This document shows positions 52,661-62,325 of a DNA stretch of 64,000 bases, piece by piece (positions within the stretch are counted from its first letter, which is position 1; each line of letters starts with the position of its first letter). Position numbers and translations under genes: made by a program. The notes beneath the pieces are model-generated. The model ran no database searches and was not told where the DNA came from. It worked only from the letters and a program-made list of their open reading frames with translations. The stretch comes from JAJDZL01 sp965220725 (GTDB taxonomy: Bacteria; Pseudomonadota; Gammaproteobacteria; Arenicellales; JAJDZL01): positions 2,108,001 to 2,172,000 of the forward strand of contig OZ244840.1 of NCBI GenBank assembly GCA_965220725.1, written 5' to 3'.

Positions 52661-53995
52661 CTACGACAGATAGCTCTCCATCGAGTCATCCATCGCCTCA
52701 AACCAGGCGGTGTGATGCACCGGTTGCATGTTGCTGGTGATCAGTGAGCGGTGTCCGTTGTCCCGGTAACCCATGATGCTGTCATGCTTGTGATGCTCCC
52801 AGTCCATGAACGTGTCGCACATACCCTTGACATCAAATCTGTCGTAGTCAACCTGGTTCAGCAGTTCCTCGATGTAGTCGCCCTGGAAAAAGATTTCCTG
52901 TTCATAGTCAGCCAGGGCGGCTTCGCGCTCAAGCCATGCCGCTTCACTTTGTTCCATTTCCTGTTTCGACGGCAGGGGGATCCGTCCCATGATGACATCG
53001 CGGACGTACCAGGCCTGCACATCAAACATGTTGAACGTGAAGTACTGATCCTGCATGCCGAGGTAACTGACCTTGGGGTTGTTGTGCCAGATGACGCCCT
53101 TGTAGAGATTCGGTGTCCACATGCGGTTGGTGGTCTTCAGGCAAAGGTCTTCAGCCATGAAAGGAAAATGATGCAGATATCCGGTACACAGGATGATTGC
53201 ATCAACCTGTTTGCTGGTACCGTCCTTGAAGGTTGCGGTTTTGCCTTCTACACGGGTCAGCAGCGGAACCTCCTCGAATCCATCCGGCCAGTGAAAGCCT
53301 GTGGGCGCGGTTCGGTGGCTGATGGTCAGCGACTTGGCGCCGTACTTGAAGCACTGAGATGCGATATCCTCTGCAGAGTAACTGGTACCGATTACGAGAA
53401 CATCCATGCCTTCAAATTCCCTTGCATCACGGAAGTCGTGGGCGTGCAATACGCGTCCGTTGAATGTCTCAAAGCCCTCAAACTGCGGTACATTGGGAAC
53501 CGAAAAGTGTCCTGACGCGACCACGACATAATCGAAGTTTTCGGTGACCAATGCGTCTTCTTTCAGATTTCGCGCGGTGACGGAGAACTGTTCTGATTCA
53601 TTGCAGTAACTCACCCAATGCGCGGCGTGGTCGAACCTGCAATACTTGCGAATGCCGGATTTTTCCGCCCGGCCCTTGATGTAATCGGTGAGTACCGCAC
53701 GTGGCGGGAACGAGGGTATGGCGCGCCCGAAATGCTCCTCAAATGAGTAATCGGCAAACTCCAGGCATTCTTTCGGGCCGTTCGACCATAGGTATCGGTA
53801 CATGCTGCCGTGAACCGGTTCGCCGTATGCATCCGTACCGGTGCGCCAGGTGTAATTCCACAGCCCTCCCCAGTCACTTTGCTTTTCAAAGCACACGACT
53901 TCGGGAATCTTTGCGCCTTTTCTTTCGGCTGATGCGAATGCATGCAACTGTGAGATGCCGCATGGGCCGGCACCGATAACTGCAACTCTTGTCAT
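52661..53995 (-). CDS. tmm: Trimethylamine monooxygenase
   Basis: A 444-residue flavin-containing monooxygenase, the same length as characterised bacterial Tmm. FAD site VAVIGAGPCGISQLHAF, NADPH site VLVIGTSYSAEDIA and the FMO-type VVASGHFSVPNVPQFEGF are present. It oxidises trimethylamine to TMAO with NADPH and O2, and can also act on dimethyl sulfide. Neighbouring gmaS/mgs and tdm genes fix the pathway. Confidence 0.93.
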   Translation of the reverse strand: MTRVAVIGAGPCGISQLHAFASAERKGAKIPEVVCFEKQSDWGGLWNYTWRTGTDAYGEPVHGSMYRYLWSNGPKECLEFADYSFEEHFGRAIPSFPPRAVLTDYIKGRAEKSGIRKYCRFDHAAHWVSYCNESEQFSVTARNLKEDALVTENFDYVVVASGHFSVPNVPQFEGFETFNGRVLHAHDFRDAREFEGMDVLVIGTSYSAEDIASQCFKYGAKSLTISHRTAPTGFHWPDGFEEVPLLTRVEGKTATFKDGTSKQVDAIILCTGYLHHFPFMAEDLCLKTTNRMWTPNLYKGVIWHNNPKVSYLGMQDQYFTFNMFDVQAWYVRDVIMGRIPLPSKQEMEQSEAAWLEREAALADYEQEIFFQGDYIEELLNQVDYDRFDVKGMCDTFMDWEHHKHDSIMGYRDNGHRSLITSNMQPVHHTAWFEAMDDSMESYLS

Positions 53996-54486
53996 GAATA
54001 TACTCCGCTTGAAACTTTGAACCTTTTGGAATTCGCCTTAATGACAGCGCACATCAATGAATCAAAATGTCGAACCTGTGAATCAAAATTCATCTTCGTG
54101 TGCTGTGCAATTCTCTTGCTTGGATGATTTCGAAATTATAACAAGGTTGAGTGAACCCAGAATGCAATCGGTCTCAGTTACAGGCATGAGTATCCGATTG
54201 GTTCTACATGCAGTTGCGCGGGAGTAAAGCCGGTCGATTATGCGACTCAAGCGGGTCACGCAGGCTCTGCATGGTCAAGCATCATGATACTTTTTGACAT
54301 TCAAGAAATTGTCAGCAAATCTGTCGGATTTAAACTAAAATCGTTTTCAGTCATGAAAAAGTTAATCAGGCAGGAACGAAACGCTTGTCTGTTTACGGCA
54401 ACCTGGTTTATTGGGCTTCACGTAGTTGAAGTTCAGGCTGTTTGATCGGTTGCCAGCCTACATCGCTCAAATCAAGAGGTGTCCCA
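53996..54486. promoter_or_regulatory. Divergent control region between tmm and the ABC transporter
   Basis: About 490 bp with no gene. TTGACA at 54294-54299 is a good -35 hexamer but the -10 at 17 bp (AAATCT) is weak. TGACA/TGTCA form a short inverted repeat (54295-54314). No operator is certain. Confidence 0.35.
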
Positions 54487-55767
54487 ATGGATAAACAAAC
54501 ATCGAAGTCTTCAAGACGAAAATTCCTAAAGCAGGTTGCCGCGGGTGCGACAACTGTCACGGCCGCGAGTATCATTCCGAGCCGCGCTTTCTCAGCCAAC
54601 AAGACATTGACGGTTGGCATGAACATTCCGATGACGGGTGACCTGGCGCCCTGGGGGCTGCCGGGATTCTACGGTTGCGAAATCATCGCCAACAATATCA
54701 ATGCGGCAGGAGGCGTGACCATTGGTGGCGAGACCTACGATATCCAGATCGCGACCTATGACCATGCCTACGAGACCGACAAGGCTGTTCAGGGTATGAA
54801 GAAACTGGTGCTGGAAGATGACGCCAAGATGGTAATGATGCTCGGTGGTGCGACCGTTGCGGCAGTTCTGCCGTGGGCTACGCGCAAGAAGGTGCTGACG
54901 ACGACACTGTTGCCCAGTGACATCACACCGGAATCGAATTATCTGGTAGCCACCTGCGAATCCCATCCCCTGTACAACGTGACCGGCGTTGAGTATCTAG
55001 CCCGGGAATTTCCGCAAGCCAAGACCGCAGTGATTGTCACCAACAATGATGTTGAGTATGGACTGCAGTCTACCGCGACCTATCAGGCCGCGTTCGAGGT
55101 GGCGGGCATTGATGTGGTCGACACCAACCTGCATGGATTTGATGTGACGGACTTTGCGCCGATTGTGAGCTCGGTGCTGGAGAAAAACCCGGACATCTTC
55201 TGTATGGCGACCAGTTTCTACGTCACGCCGATCATGGAGCAGTTGTATCATCAAGGTTTCGACGGCAAGATCGTCTCGTGCACACTGGACTACTACCATG
55301 AGATCATCGACAAGACCAGTGTCGAGTTCGTCAATGGCACAATCTTCCAATTCCCGGACTTCGATGATCCCAAGTTGCTTGAAGCAGGCATCAGTTTCCC
55401 GGACCCGGCAGGCTTTGATGCCGCGTTCCGCAAAGACCATCCCAATGACTGGTCGGCAGTTGCCTGGGAGTACCCGGTCATTTTGCTGAATTGGCTGGAG
55501 AACGCCAAGGCTGTCGGCAGCGTTGAGTCGGAAGATGTCGCCAGTCACATGACTGCCAACAAACAGGAGTTTGTGTTCGGCGGCGGCGACTGGTGGGGAA
55601 GCCAGTTGTGGGGGCTTGACAACGTGCTGATCGGCCGCTGGCCGGTTGTCGAGATCACCGATGGTCGGGCACGCATCCAGGAATACGGTGATGTCGCCGC
55701 GTGGCTGGCGAACAACAATGACGTCCTGATCAGGCACATGAAGGATCTTGGGCTTCGTACCGTCTAG
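54487..55767 (+). CDS. Branched-chain amino-acid-type ABC substrate-binding protein
   Basis: A 426-residue periplasmic binding protein of the LivJ/urea-amide class (Peripla_BP_6). A Tat signal (SSRRKFLKQVAAGATTVTAASII) is unusual for this class but not rare in TMA users. NIPMTGDLAPWGLPGFYG and MLGGATVAAVLPWATRKKVL are ligand-pocket regions. First gene of a five-gene importer between tmm and tdm; ligand perhaps a methylamine, TMAO or amide. Confidence 0.88.
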   Translation: MDKQTSKSSRRKFLKQVAAGATTVTAASIIPSRAFSANKTLTVGMNIPMTGDLAPWGLPGFYGCEIIANNINAAGGVTIGGETYDIQIATYDHAYETDKAVQGMKKLVLEDDAKMVMMLGGATVAAVLPWATRKKVLTTTLLPSDITPESNYLVATCESHPLYNVTGVEYLAREFPQAKTAVIVTNNDVEYGLQSTATYQAAFEVAGIDVVDTNLHGFDVTDFAPIVSSVLEKNPDIFCMATSFYVTPIMEQLYHQGFDGKIVSCTLDYYHEIIDKTSVEFVNGTIFQFPDFDDPKLLEAGISFPDPAGFDAAFRKDHPNDWSAVAWEYPVILLNWLENAKAVGSVESEDVASHMTANKQEFVFGGGDWWGSQLWGLDNVLIGRWPVVEITDGRARIQEYGDVAAWLANNNDVLIRHMKDLGLRTV

Positions 55768-55783
55768 AATCCACCTGCATCGC

Positions 55784-55818
55784 AAAGAGGAGAGATACCC
55801 CGGTATTCTCTCCTCTTT
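55784..55818 (+). terminator. Hairpin after the binding-protein gene
   Basis: AAAGAGGAGAGATACC pairs with GGTATTCTCTCCTCTTT (one bulged T), followed by a T-rich tail. Probable partial terminator that gives more binding protein than permease. Confidence 0.8.
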
Positions 55819-55853
55819 CTTTATGACAACCTTCAGAATGTGAGAGTTTCCGA

Positions 55854-56722
55854 TTGGATCTGTTTGTACAGACGATCGTCAACGGTGTCATCCAGAGCGG
55901 ATTCTACGCGTTGGCCGCCATTGGGTTGGTGCTGGTATTCGGTGTCATGCGCGTGGTCAACTTTGCCCACGGGAGTTGGTCATGGTTGGCGCCTACACCG
56001 TGTGGCTGGTTCATGCGCAATACGGGGCGCCGTACCTGTTTACCGTGGTGCTGGCCATCATCGTGGTGACCGCAATCGGCTTGATGATGGAGCGATTCCT
56101 GTTTCGGCCCATGATTGACAATCCGCTGGGTGGTTTGATCTGCTCGATCGGTGTGCTGTTCATCCTGCAGGTGATTGCAACGTATGTGGGTGGGGAGGGC
56201 CCGTCCAAGCAGGTTCCACCACCATTCAAGGGAACCATGATCATCATGGAGTCGATTCGCATCCCCTATCAGCGCCTGTTCAGTGTCTGCGTCTCCATCG
56301 CGGCCCTGCTGGCGTTGTGGTTGTTCTTGACGCGATCAAAACTGGGTTGGGCGCTGCGGGCCGTCTCCATGGATCGGGAGGCCGCCTCGCTGCAAGGCAT
56401 CAGTCCGATCCGCATCTCCATGGTTGCAATCGGCGTCGGCGCTGCGCTGGCGGGACTGGCAGGCGCACTGATGGCACCACTGACGAACATCAATCCGCAC
56501 ATGGGACACAATGTCATCATCACCGCGTTCATCGTCACGATCGTGGGCGGAATCGGCAGTCTGCCCGGTGCGGTGATCGCCGCGGTGCTGTATGCGCTGT
56601 TCCATACCTTTGTCACGACTTATTTCAGTGGCACCATTGCCACGATATCCGGACTGCTGATCATGGTACTGGTGTTGATTGTCCGTCCGACCGGTATCAT
56701 GGGACACAGGGTCAGTGAGTGA
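55854..56722 (+). pseudogene. LivH-type ABC permease with a one-base frameshift
   Basis: The N-terminus (MDLFVQTIVNGVIQSGFYALAAIGLVLVFGVMRVVNFAHG) is in one frame and the rest (MVGAYTVWLVHAQYG through GIMGHRVSE) in another. At 55971-55973 the run GGG appears one G short: inserting a G restores HGELVMVGAYT, the normal LivH wording, and makes the span 870 bp (289 residues). So the gene is either freshly broken or carries a sequence error; the remainder is intact, with SLQGISPIRISMVAIGVGAALAGLAGAL as the contact loop. Confidence 0.85.
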
Positions 56723-56723
56723 G

Positions 56724-57683
56724 ATGAAGCTTCGACAACTCAAAACTGTCGGCATCATCGCCGGAGTGCTCGCCTGTGTCGCAATCCTGCCGCATTTTCT
56801 CAAGTACCATCAGCAGGATTTTCTGATCTTTCTCACCATCAACATCCTGGTCGTGGTCAGTTACAGGCTGGTCACACTGACCGGTGAGTGGTCGCTGATC
56901 CATGCGGTCATGATGGGGGTTGGGGCTTATTCGAGTGCGCTGCTGAGCAAGAATTTCGATCTTTCATTCTGGCTGACGCTTCCGTTGGCCGGTGTGACAG
57001 CGGGTGCTGTTGCGGCGTTGCTCAGCTTTCCCCTGTTTCGCATGACGCAGTTTTATTTCCTGATCGGGTCCTTCGCCGCGGGTGAGGCGATCCGTCTTTG
57101 CTGGATTCAGTTCATTCAGCCATTCGGTGGCACCGGTGGCATCAGTGCCATTCCATCACCGGAACTGCTGGACGTCGATTTTCTTGAGCCAATTCCATAT
57201 TTCTATCTCACGCTGATCATCGTCATCTTTTGTGTCTTTCTGCTTTATCGGATCGAGAAATCGAGAATTGGCTTGACACTGCATGCCGTTCACTGGAAGG
57301 GTGTGCTGGCAGAGTCGGTTGGTGTGAATACCTGGAACTACCGTGCACTGGCTTTTGTGATTGGCTCGGTGTTTGTCGGTATCGCTGGGGCCTTGAAGGT
57401 TCACTACATCGGAACGGTTGCACCAAAGCAGTTTGACATAGGGTTCATGGTGCTGATTCTGATCTGGGTGATTGTCGGTGGTTATCGGACATTCTACGGC
57501 GCCATCCTGGGTGCGGTGGTTCTATCGGTGCTCGACGAAGTACTGCGCGGTGTGGACCAATTGCGGCCTGCCATCTACGGGGCAACGCTGATTTTCTTCA
57601 TCCTCTACCTTTCGGGCGGATTGGAAAGTCTTCCACAGAAAATGAAGACTGTGTTTCGGCCACGAACACAAAGGAAGACCTGA
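56724..57683 (+). CDS. LivM-type ABC permease
   Basis: A 319-residue permease with about nine hydrophobic segments. I chose the ATG at 56724, just after the livH stop; the frame is open upstream. LTGEWSLIHAVMMGVGAYSSALL and RALAFVIGSVFVGIAGALKVHYIG are typical LivM segments. Last base shared with the next ATG. Confidence 0.9.
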   Translation: MKLRQLKTVGIIAGVLACVAILPHFLKYHQQDFLIFLTINILVVVSYRLVTLTGEWSLIHAVMMGVGAYSSALLSKNFDLSFWLTLPLAGVTAGAVAALLSFPLFRMTQFYFLIGSFAAGEAIRLCWIQFIQPFGGTGGISAIPSPELLDVDFLEPIPYFYLTLIIVIFCVFLLYRIEKSRIGLTLHAVHWKGVLAESVGVNTWNYRALAFVIGSVFVGIAGALKVHYIGTVAPKQFDIGFMVLILIWVIVGGYRTFYGAILGAVVLSVLDEVLRGVDQLRPAIYGATLIFFILYLSGGLESLPQKMKTVFRPRTQRKT

Positions 57684-58435
57684 TGGCCATTCTGGAGGTC
57701 AACCATGTAACCATGCAGTTCGGTGGACTGGTCGCGGTCAATGATGTCAGTTTCGCCGTCGACGAAGGTGATATTCATGGATTGATTGGACCGAATGGGG
57801 CCGGCAAGAGCACCACATTCAAGGTCATTGCCGGCTTTCTGGTTCCAACCCGGGGCGAGGTGCTGTTTCGAAACACCGGCATCACGGGCAGAAAACCATC
57901 AAGCATTGCCAGGGAAGGCGTTGTCCGCACCTTTCAGGAAACCACGCTGTTTCAGGAATTGTCGGTCTATGAGAATGTACTGATCGGTGCGCACAATGAA
58001 GCCAAAACGAATGTGTTCTCGGCTGTTTTGGGATTGGATCGCGAGAAGCAGGAACGCGCCGCGCAAACCGCCAGCCAGGTACTTGAATTTATCGGATTGA
58101 CGCAACGCAAGGACCAACTGGCCGTAGAGTTGCCGCTGGGGTTTCAGCGGGTGCTGGCGGTTGCGGTGGCGCTTGCCTCCAAACCCAGTCTGTTGCTGAT
58201 GGATGAGCCATTTGCCGGAATGAACCCGGAGGAGACGCGCCACATGATGGACCTGACGCAAAAGGTCCGCGATTCCGGTGTCACCATCGTACTGGTCGAA
58301 CACAATATGAAGGCGGTGATGGGACTGTGCGACAAACTCACCGTGCTGAATTTCGGCAACGTGCTGGACGATGGAACACCTGAGCAGGTTCGCAACAATC
58401 CCGAAGTGATTCAAGCCTATCTTGGAGGGAGCTGA
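57683..58435 (+). CDS. LivG-type ABC ATP-binding protein
   Basis: A 250-residue ABC ATPase: Walker A IGPNGAGKSTTFKV, the LivG-typical GVVRTFQETTLFQELSVYENV, degenerate signature VELPLGFQRVLAVAVAL (no LSGGQ) and Walker B LLLMDEPFAGMNPEET. The signature change is notable, since most LivG read LSYGQQRRLEIARAL. Confidence 0.9.
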   Translation: MAILEVNHVTMQFGGLVAVNDVSFAVDEGDIHGLIGPNGAGKSTTFKVIAGFLVPTRGEVLFRNTGITGRKPSSIAREGVVRTFQETTLFQELSVYENVLIGAHNEAKTNVFSAVLGLDREKQERAAQTASQVLEFIGLTQRKDQLAVELPLGFQRVLAVAVALASKPSLLLMDEPFAGMNPEETRHMMDLTQKVRDSGVTIVLVEHNMKAVMGLCDKLTVLNFGNVLDDGTPEQVRNNPEVIQAYLGGS

Positions 58436-58439
58436 TTCC

Positions 58440-59147
58440 ATGGAGCTTCAAGTCACTGACCTCATGGTAAACTACCACAATATTGCGGCACTGAAGGGCA
58501 TCAGCTTTACCGCAGCCGAGGGTGACTTCATCACCATCATCGGATCGAACGGTGCCGGCAAGAGTACGACGCTGCGCGCGGTTTCCGGACTGGTCCGATC
58601 CAGCGGCGGTTCGATTACGCTGGATGGCGAGCGAATAAACCAGGTTGCGGCGGACCAGCTCGTTGCCATGGGGATTTCACACGTTCCCGAAGGACGCCGG
58701 GTGTTCAAGGACCTGACCGTACTGGAGAATCTGCATCTCGGGGCGTACATCTACAAGGACAAAAGCCGCATCAGTCAGGATCTGGAAGAGGTTTACAGTC
58801 ACTTTCCCCGACTTCGAGAACGGCACAGCCAGCAGGCGCGGACGCTGAGTGGTGGTGAGCAGCAGATGCTGTCGATCGGGCGCGCATTGATGTCTCGGCC
58901 CAGAATCCTGTTGCTCGATGAGCCTTCTTTGGGTCTGGCGCCGCTGATCGTTCAGGAAATCGGTGAGATTCTCAGGGAGATCAACAATAATGGTGTGACC
59001 GTCATTCTGGTTGAGCAGAATGCTGATCTCGCACTGCAGCTGGTTGAGTTCGGCTATGTGCTTGAGAATGGCCGCATCACCCTGAGTGACAAGGCGTCAA
59101 GCCTGGCCGACAACGAGCACGTCAAGAAAGCCTATCTTGGAATCTAG
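58440..59147 (+). CDS. LivF-type ABC ATP-binding protein
   Basis: A 235-residue ABC ATPase: Walker A IGSNGAGKSTTLRA, signature LSGGEQQMLSIGRALMSRP and Walker B ILLLDEPSLGLAPLIVQ. GGAGGGAGC precedes the ATG at 58440. Its stop TAG overlaps the tdm stop in CTAG. Confidence 0.92.
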   Translation: MELQVTDLMVNYHNIAALKGISFTAAEGDFITIIGSNGAGKSTTLRAVSGLVRSSGGSITLDGERINQVAADQLVAMGISHVPEGRRVFKDLTVLENLHLGAYIYKDKSRISQDLEEVYSHFPRLRERHSQQARTLSGGEQQMLSIGRALMSRPRILLLDEPSLGLAPLIVQEIGEILREINNNGVTVILVEQNADLALQLVEFGYVLENGRITLSDKASSLADNEHVKKAYLGI

Positions 59148-61579
59148 GCGCTATCGGGGTAAATACCGCGCACCCTGAGCTTTTTCGGGTCAAAATGCGG
59201 GAAAGGGACGACGCGGGCTGGAATCCGTTTCTGATGATGATCGAGCTTCCCCACCTCGATCTCGGTTCCATCATCGGCGAACTCGATATTCATCTTGCAC
59301 AATGCGATGGTCTTGCCGAGAATCGGAGAGACGGTCGAACTGGTAATTTCACCAACCCGGTAGCGTCCGTTGTAGACCCCGTCGCCGGTTTCGGCTGCCT
59401 CCCGCCCGACCAGATCCAGTCCAACCAGCTTGCGTTGTGGATTGGCTTTTCTTTTTTCCAGTGTTTCCCGACCGATGAAGTTGTCCGTTTTCGACTTCAG
59501 GGGGACTGTGAAGGGTATGCCCGCCTCAAAGGGATCAGTCTGCTCGCAGAATTCATTACCGGCCAGGATCAATCCGGCTTCGATCCGGAGGATGTCAAGT
59601 GCTTCCAGGCCCATTGGCTTGATCGACACACCGTGTTCTTCGCTGGTGACGGCCTGCCAGACACCGGCAGCGTCGCGCGGATGGCAGAAGATCTCGTAAC
59701 CGAGTTCGCCGGTGTAGCCGGTGCGTGAGATCACGATGGGAATGCCCGATTGATCATACAGTCTGGCGACGGAAAACCGAAACCAGCCCAGTTCCTCAAC
59801 CGAGGCCTGGTTGGGTCGGGTCCAGATAATCCGGCTGAGCAGTTTTAGACTGTGCGGGCCCTGCACCTGGATGTTAACCAGTTGGTCGGTGGAGTTCTTG
59901 ACCCAGACCTTGAGACCGAGTTTTTCGGCTTGCTCGCGCAGCCACAGGCCGGACCCATCACAACCGCCGACCCAGCGGAAGTTGGTTTGTGCAAGCCTGA
60001 ATACGGTTCCGTCGTCGATCATCCCACCGGACTCATTGCACATGGCAGTGTAGGACACCTGACCCACCGACAGTTTCCTGACATCCCTGGTCAGGCAGGT
60101 TTGCAGCAGCAGTTCCGCATCGGGACCCACAACCTCATATTTTCTGAGCGCCGACAGGTCGATGACCGCTGCGCCCAGGCGACAGGCCCAGTATTCGGCA
60201 ATCGCACCCTGATTGAGGTAGTCAGCGGGAATCCAATAGCCGGCATTTTCGACATAGTTTCGGGTCAGTTTGGAGGTTTCAGAATGAAATCCGGTTTCAC
60301 GTGTCATGATTGGGTCAGCATCCGTGGTTTTTCGAATTGCGATTGAACTTTTGAACAGCTCATTTTTACCGTACACCCGCACCTGGATGTCAGTGGGATT
60401 CCATGCGTTGGCTGCATCGATATCGTCTGAGCACGACGAGGTCAGGCAAACCATGTCCCTCAGGGCGCGCAGCAAAACATAGTCTCCCGGGCGCGACCAT
60501 GGCTCGTCTGAAAGCATCTGGTAGTTGTCATCAAAGAAGGTGTTGTAGAACAGATTGATCGCCATCCAGCCCTGGCGCGGTGCAACCGGATATTCCTCGA
60601 GCGCGGCATTGAAGTTGTCAGAACAGTTGGCATGTCCGGGATAACCCGCCTCGTCGTAGGTTTTACTTGTGCATGCCAATCCAAAACTGTCATGGCGCCC
60701 GCAGGTATCCTGGACGACCTCAACGATGGGTTGAAGGTCAACGTCAAAGAACTTTGAAAAAAGTCCGGGACTGGGGTAGGCGGACCCCATCAGGGAACGT
60801 GTCACCGTTGCATCCAGGCAACGTTCCAGGCCCCTGTCCAATGCACTCAGCTCGAAGCACTGAAAGTCAGAACACTGACGTCCGTCGATATCCATGATCT
60901 GGATGAATTCGCCGGCCTTGACGACGTAGCTGGTTGCGGTTGCAGCCTGGATCCGAAAATCCTGGCGCGTATCTGCCAGGGGATCTGGCAGGTCATGGGA
61001 GATTTGTCGATTCGGGGTGGCACGCGTCACCCAGACGATCAGGTCTGTCGGGGGATTGTGCTGGTCGACCATCATCGGTTCGCCCGGTGCACCGAATATG
61101 CCAATGCAATCGGTGCTGCAGGTTAGATTGATCCGAGAGCCTGGTGGGGTCTCACCCTCAAGCAGCACAGCGGCCTGCGCGGAGAAAAGATCAATATCAT
61201 ACTGTTGAAGTTTCCTGCGGATGGCAGCAGCGCCGGGTGTAGCGACATCCAGCATGTCGAGCAACTGCTTGCACGTGGTCGTTTTTCCCTGTGAGAACTG
61301 CCCCGAACAGATTCTGCTGAACTTATCGAACGCCACGACATGCGCGCATTGCAGGCCTTCGGGATCGACGATTTCGATTTCATCGCCTTGGAGTAATGGG
61401 ATGACGGTGACGGCGCCACCGTGAACAATGTATCTTTCCCTCCCCGGGCTGAAATTGAGCAACCCAGGTTCCCGGGCCTGTTTGAACACTTCCGGAGCGA
61501 GCAACCCAGAAGGCTTGAACTCATTGTTTCTATTCAGATAAGTGAGAGTCTGTTCAGTCTGACTGTTGGCATCAATCAT
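59144..61579 (-). CDS. tdm: Trimethylamine-N-oxide demethylase
   Basis: An 811-residue fusion: an N-terminal DUF1989 region (residues about 30-400; Cys-bearing segments DGRQCSDFQCFEL and GLACTSKTYDEAGYPGHANCSDN are candidates for the zinc site) and a C-terminal GcvT-like tetrahydrofolate-binding domain (VSYTAMCNESGGMIDDGTVFRL, ISRTGYTGELGYEIFCHP). This architecture is that of Tdm, which converts TMAO to dimethylamine and formaldehyde, the latter captured by tetrahydrofolate. It is slightly longer than the characterised enzyme. Convergent with the Liv-type transporter. Confidence 0.9.
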   Translation of the reverse strand: MIDANSQTEQTLTYLNRNNEFKPSGLLAPEVFKQAREPGLLNFSPGRERYIVHGGAVTVIPLLQGDEIEIVDPEGLQCAHVVAFDKFSRICSGQFSQGKTTTCKQLLDMLDVATPGAAAIRRKLQQYDIDLFSAQAAVLLEGETPPGSRINLTCSTDCIGIFGAPGEPMMVDQHNPPTDLIVWVTRATPNRQISHDLPDPLADTRQDFRIQAATATSYVVKAGEFIQIMDIDGRQCSDFQCFELSALDRGLERCLDATVTRSLMGSAYPSPGLFSKFFDVDLQPIVEVVQDTCGRHDSFGLACTSKTYDEAGYPGHANCSDNFNAALEEYPVAPRQGWMAINLFYNTFFDDNYQMLSDEPWSRPGDYVLLRALRDMVCLTSSCSDDIDAANAWNPTDIQVRVYGKNELFKSSIAIRKTTDADPIMTRETGFHSETSKLTRNYVENAGYWIPADYLNQGAIAEYWACRLGAAVIDLSALRKYEVVGPDAELLLQTCLTRDVRKLSVGQVSYTAMCNESGGMIDDGTVFRLAQTNFRWVGGCDGSGLWLREQAEKLGLKVWVKNSTDQLVNIQVQGPHSLKLLSRIIWTRPNQASVEELGWFRFSVARLYDQSGIPIVISRTGYTGELGYEIFCHPRDAAGVWQAVTSEEHGVSIKPMGLEALDILRIEAGLILAGNEFCEQTDPFEAGIPFTVPLKSKTDNFIGRETLEKRKANPQRKLVGLDLVGREAAETGDGVYNGRYRVGEITSSTVSPILGKTIALCKMNIEFADDGTEIEVGKLDHHQKRIPARVVPFPHFDPKKLRVRGIYPDSA

Positions 61580-61772
61580 TTGGTTGCTACGCAGAAGGCT
61601 TCGGTTCGTTCATAGTATATCAGTAACGCGATGATGTAAATCTGTTGTGCTGATTACAATAAAGTCGAAAAATGTATATCGGCAGTTGCGTGCCGTGCTG
61701 GTTCACTGACCATTGAGAATTCTTCCAAAGAAAATCTGTTCTTGGCTCAATCCTTATTGTTAAAATGTCCTA

Positions 61773-62195
61773 ATGGATTCGATGTCTCAACAGCAACAGA
61801 AAATTGAGCATTTGAAGTTGATACAGGGCGTAGTTACACGCATGGCAGGGAACAGCGCACAAGTGAAAACATGGTCTGTATCTTTAGTCACCGCTGTGGT
61901 CGTGTTCACAGGACTTTCTGATAACCCTCACTGGATGATAGCGTTGGGAGGATTGGTTCCGGTTGTTGCATTTTGTCTGATGGATGCTCAGTATCTTCGC
62001 TTGGAAAGGTGCTACAGAAAGTTATACGCGCAAGCTGTGAAGGAAGATGCAATTGAATTATTCGATATGGATTTCAGACCATACATGTCAAGTGTGGATT
62101 CGGTATGGAGAGTGATATTTTCCTGGTCGGTGATTGGGTTTTATGGTTCACTGTTTGCTATAGTGCTGGTTGTATTCCTCTTTTTGGCTTTGTAG
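61773..62195 (+). CDS. Small three-helix membrane protein
   Basis: A 140-residue protein with helices at about residues 34-50, 55-70 and 112-138. The N-terminal IEHLKLIQGVVTRMAGNSAQVKTWSVSL motif recurs in small bacterial membrane proteins that I recall from accessory regions. AT-richer than its neighbours. Function unknown. Confidence 0.65.
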   Translation: MDSMSQQQQKIEHLKLIQGVVTRMAGNSAQVKTWSVSLVTAVVVFTGLSDNPHWMIALGGLVPVVAFCLMDAQYLRLERCYRKLYAQAVKEDAIELFDMDFRPYMSSVDSVWRVIFSWSVIGFYGSLFAIVLVVFLFLAL

Positions 62196-62325
62196 TCTAA
62201 ATATGCGAAAAGAAAGAGCAACGGCGTACTTCAAAATCGAACAGCCATGCAGGCGAGAATGATTTGACGCGGATATCGACCAAAATCAAAAAATCTTCGA
62301 AAACTCAATAAATCGAGAAAGTCTT

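Noticed and set aside
59144..61579. Aminomethyltransferase GcvT or dimethylglycine dehydrogenase
   Set aside because: The DUF1989 N-terminal region and the tmm/mgs context fit TMAO demethylase; there is no FAD-binding domain.
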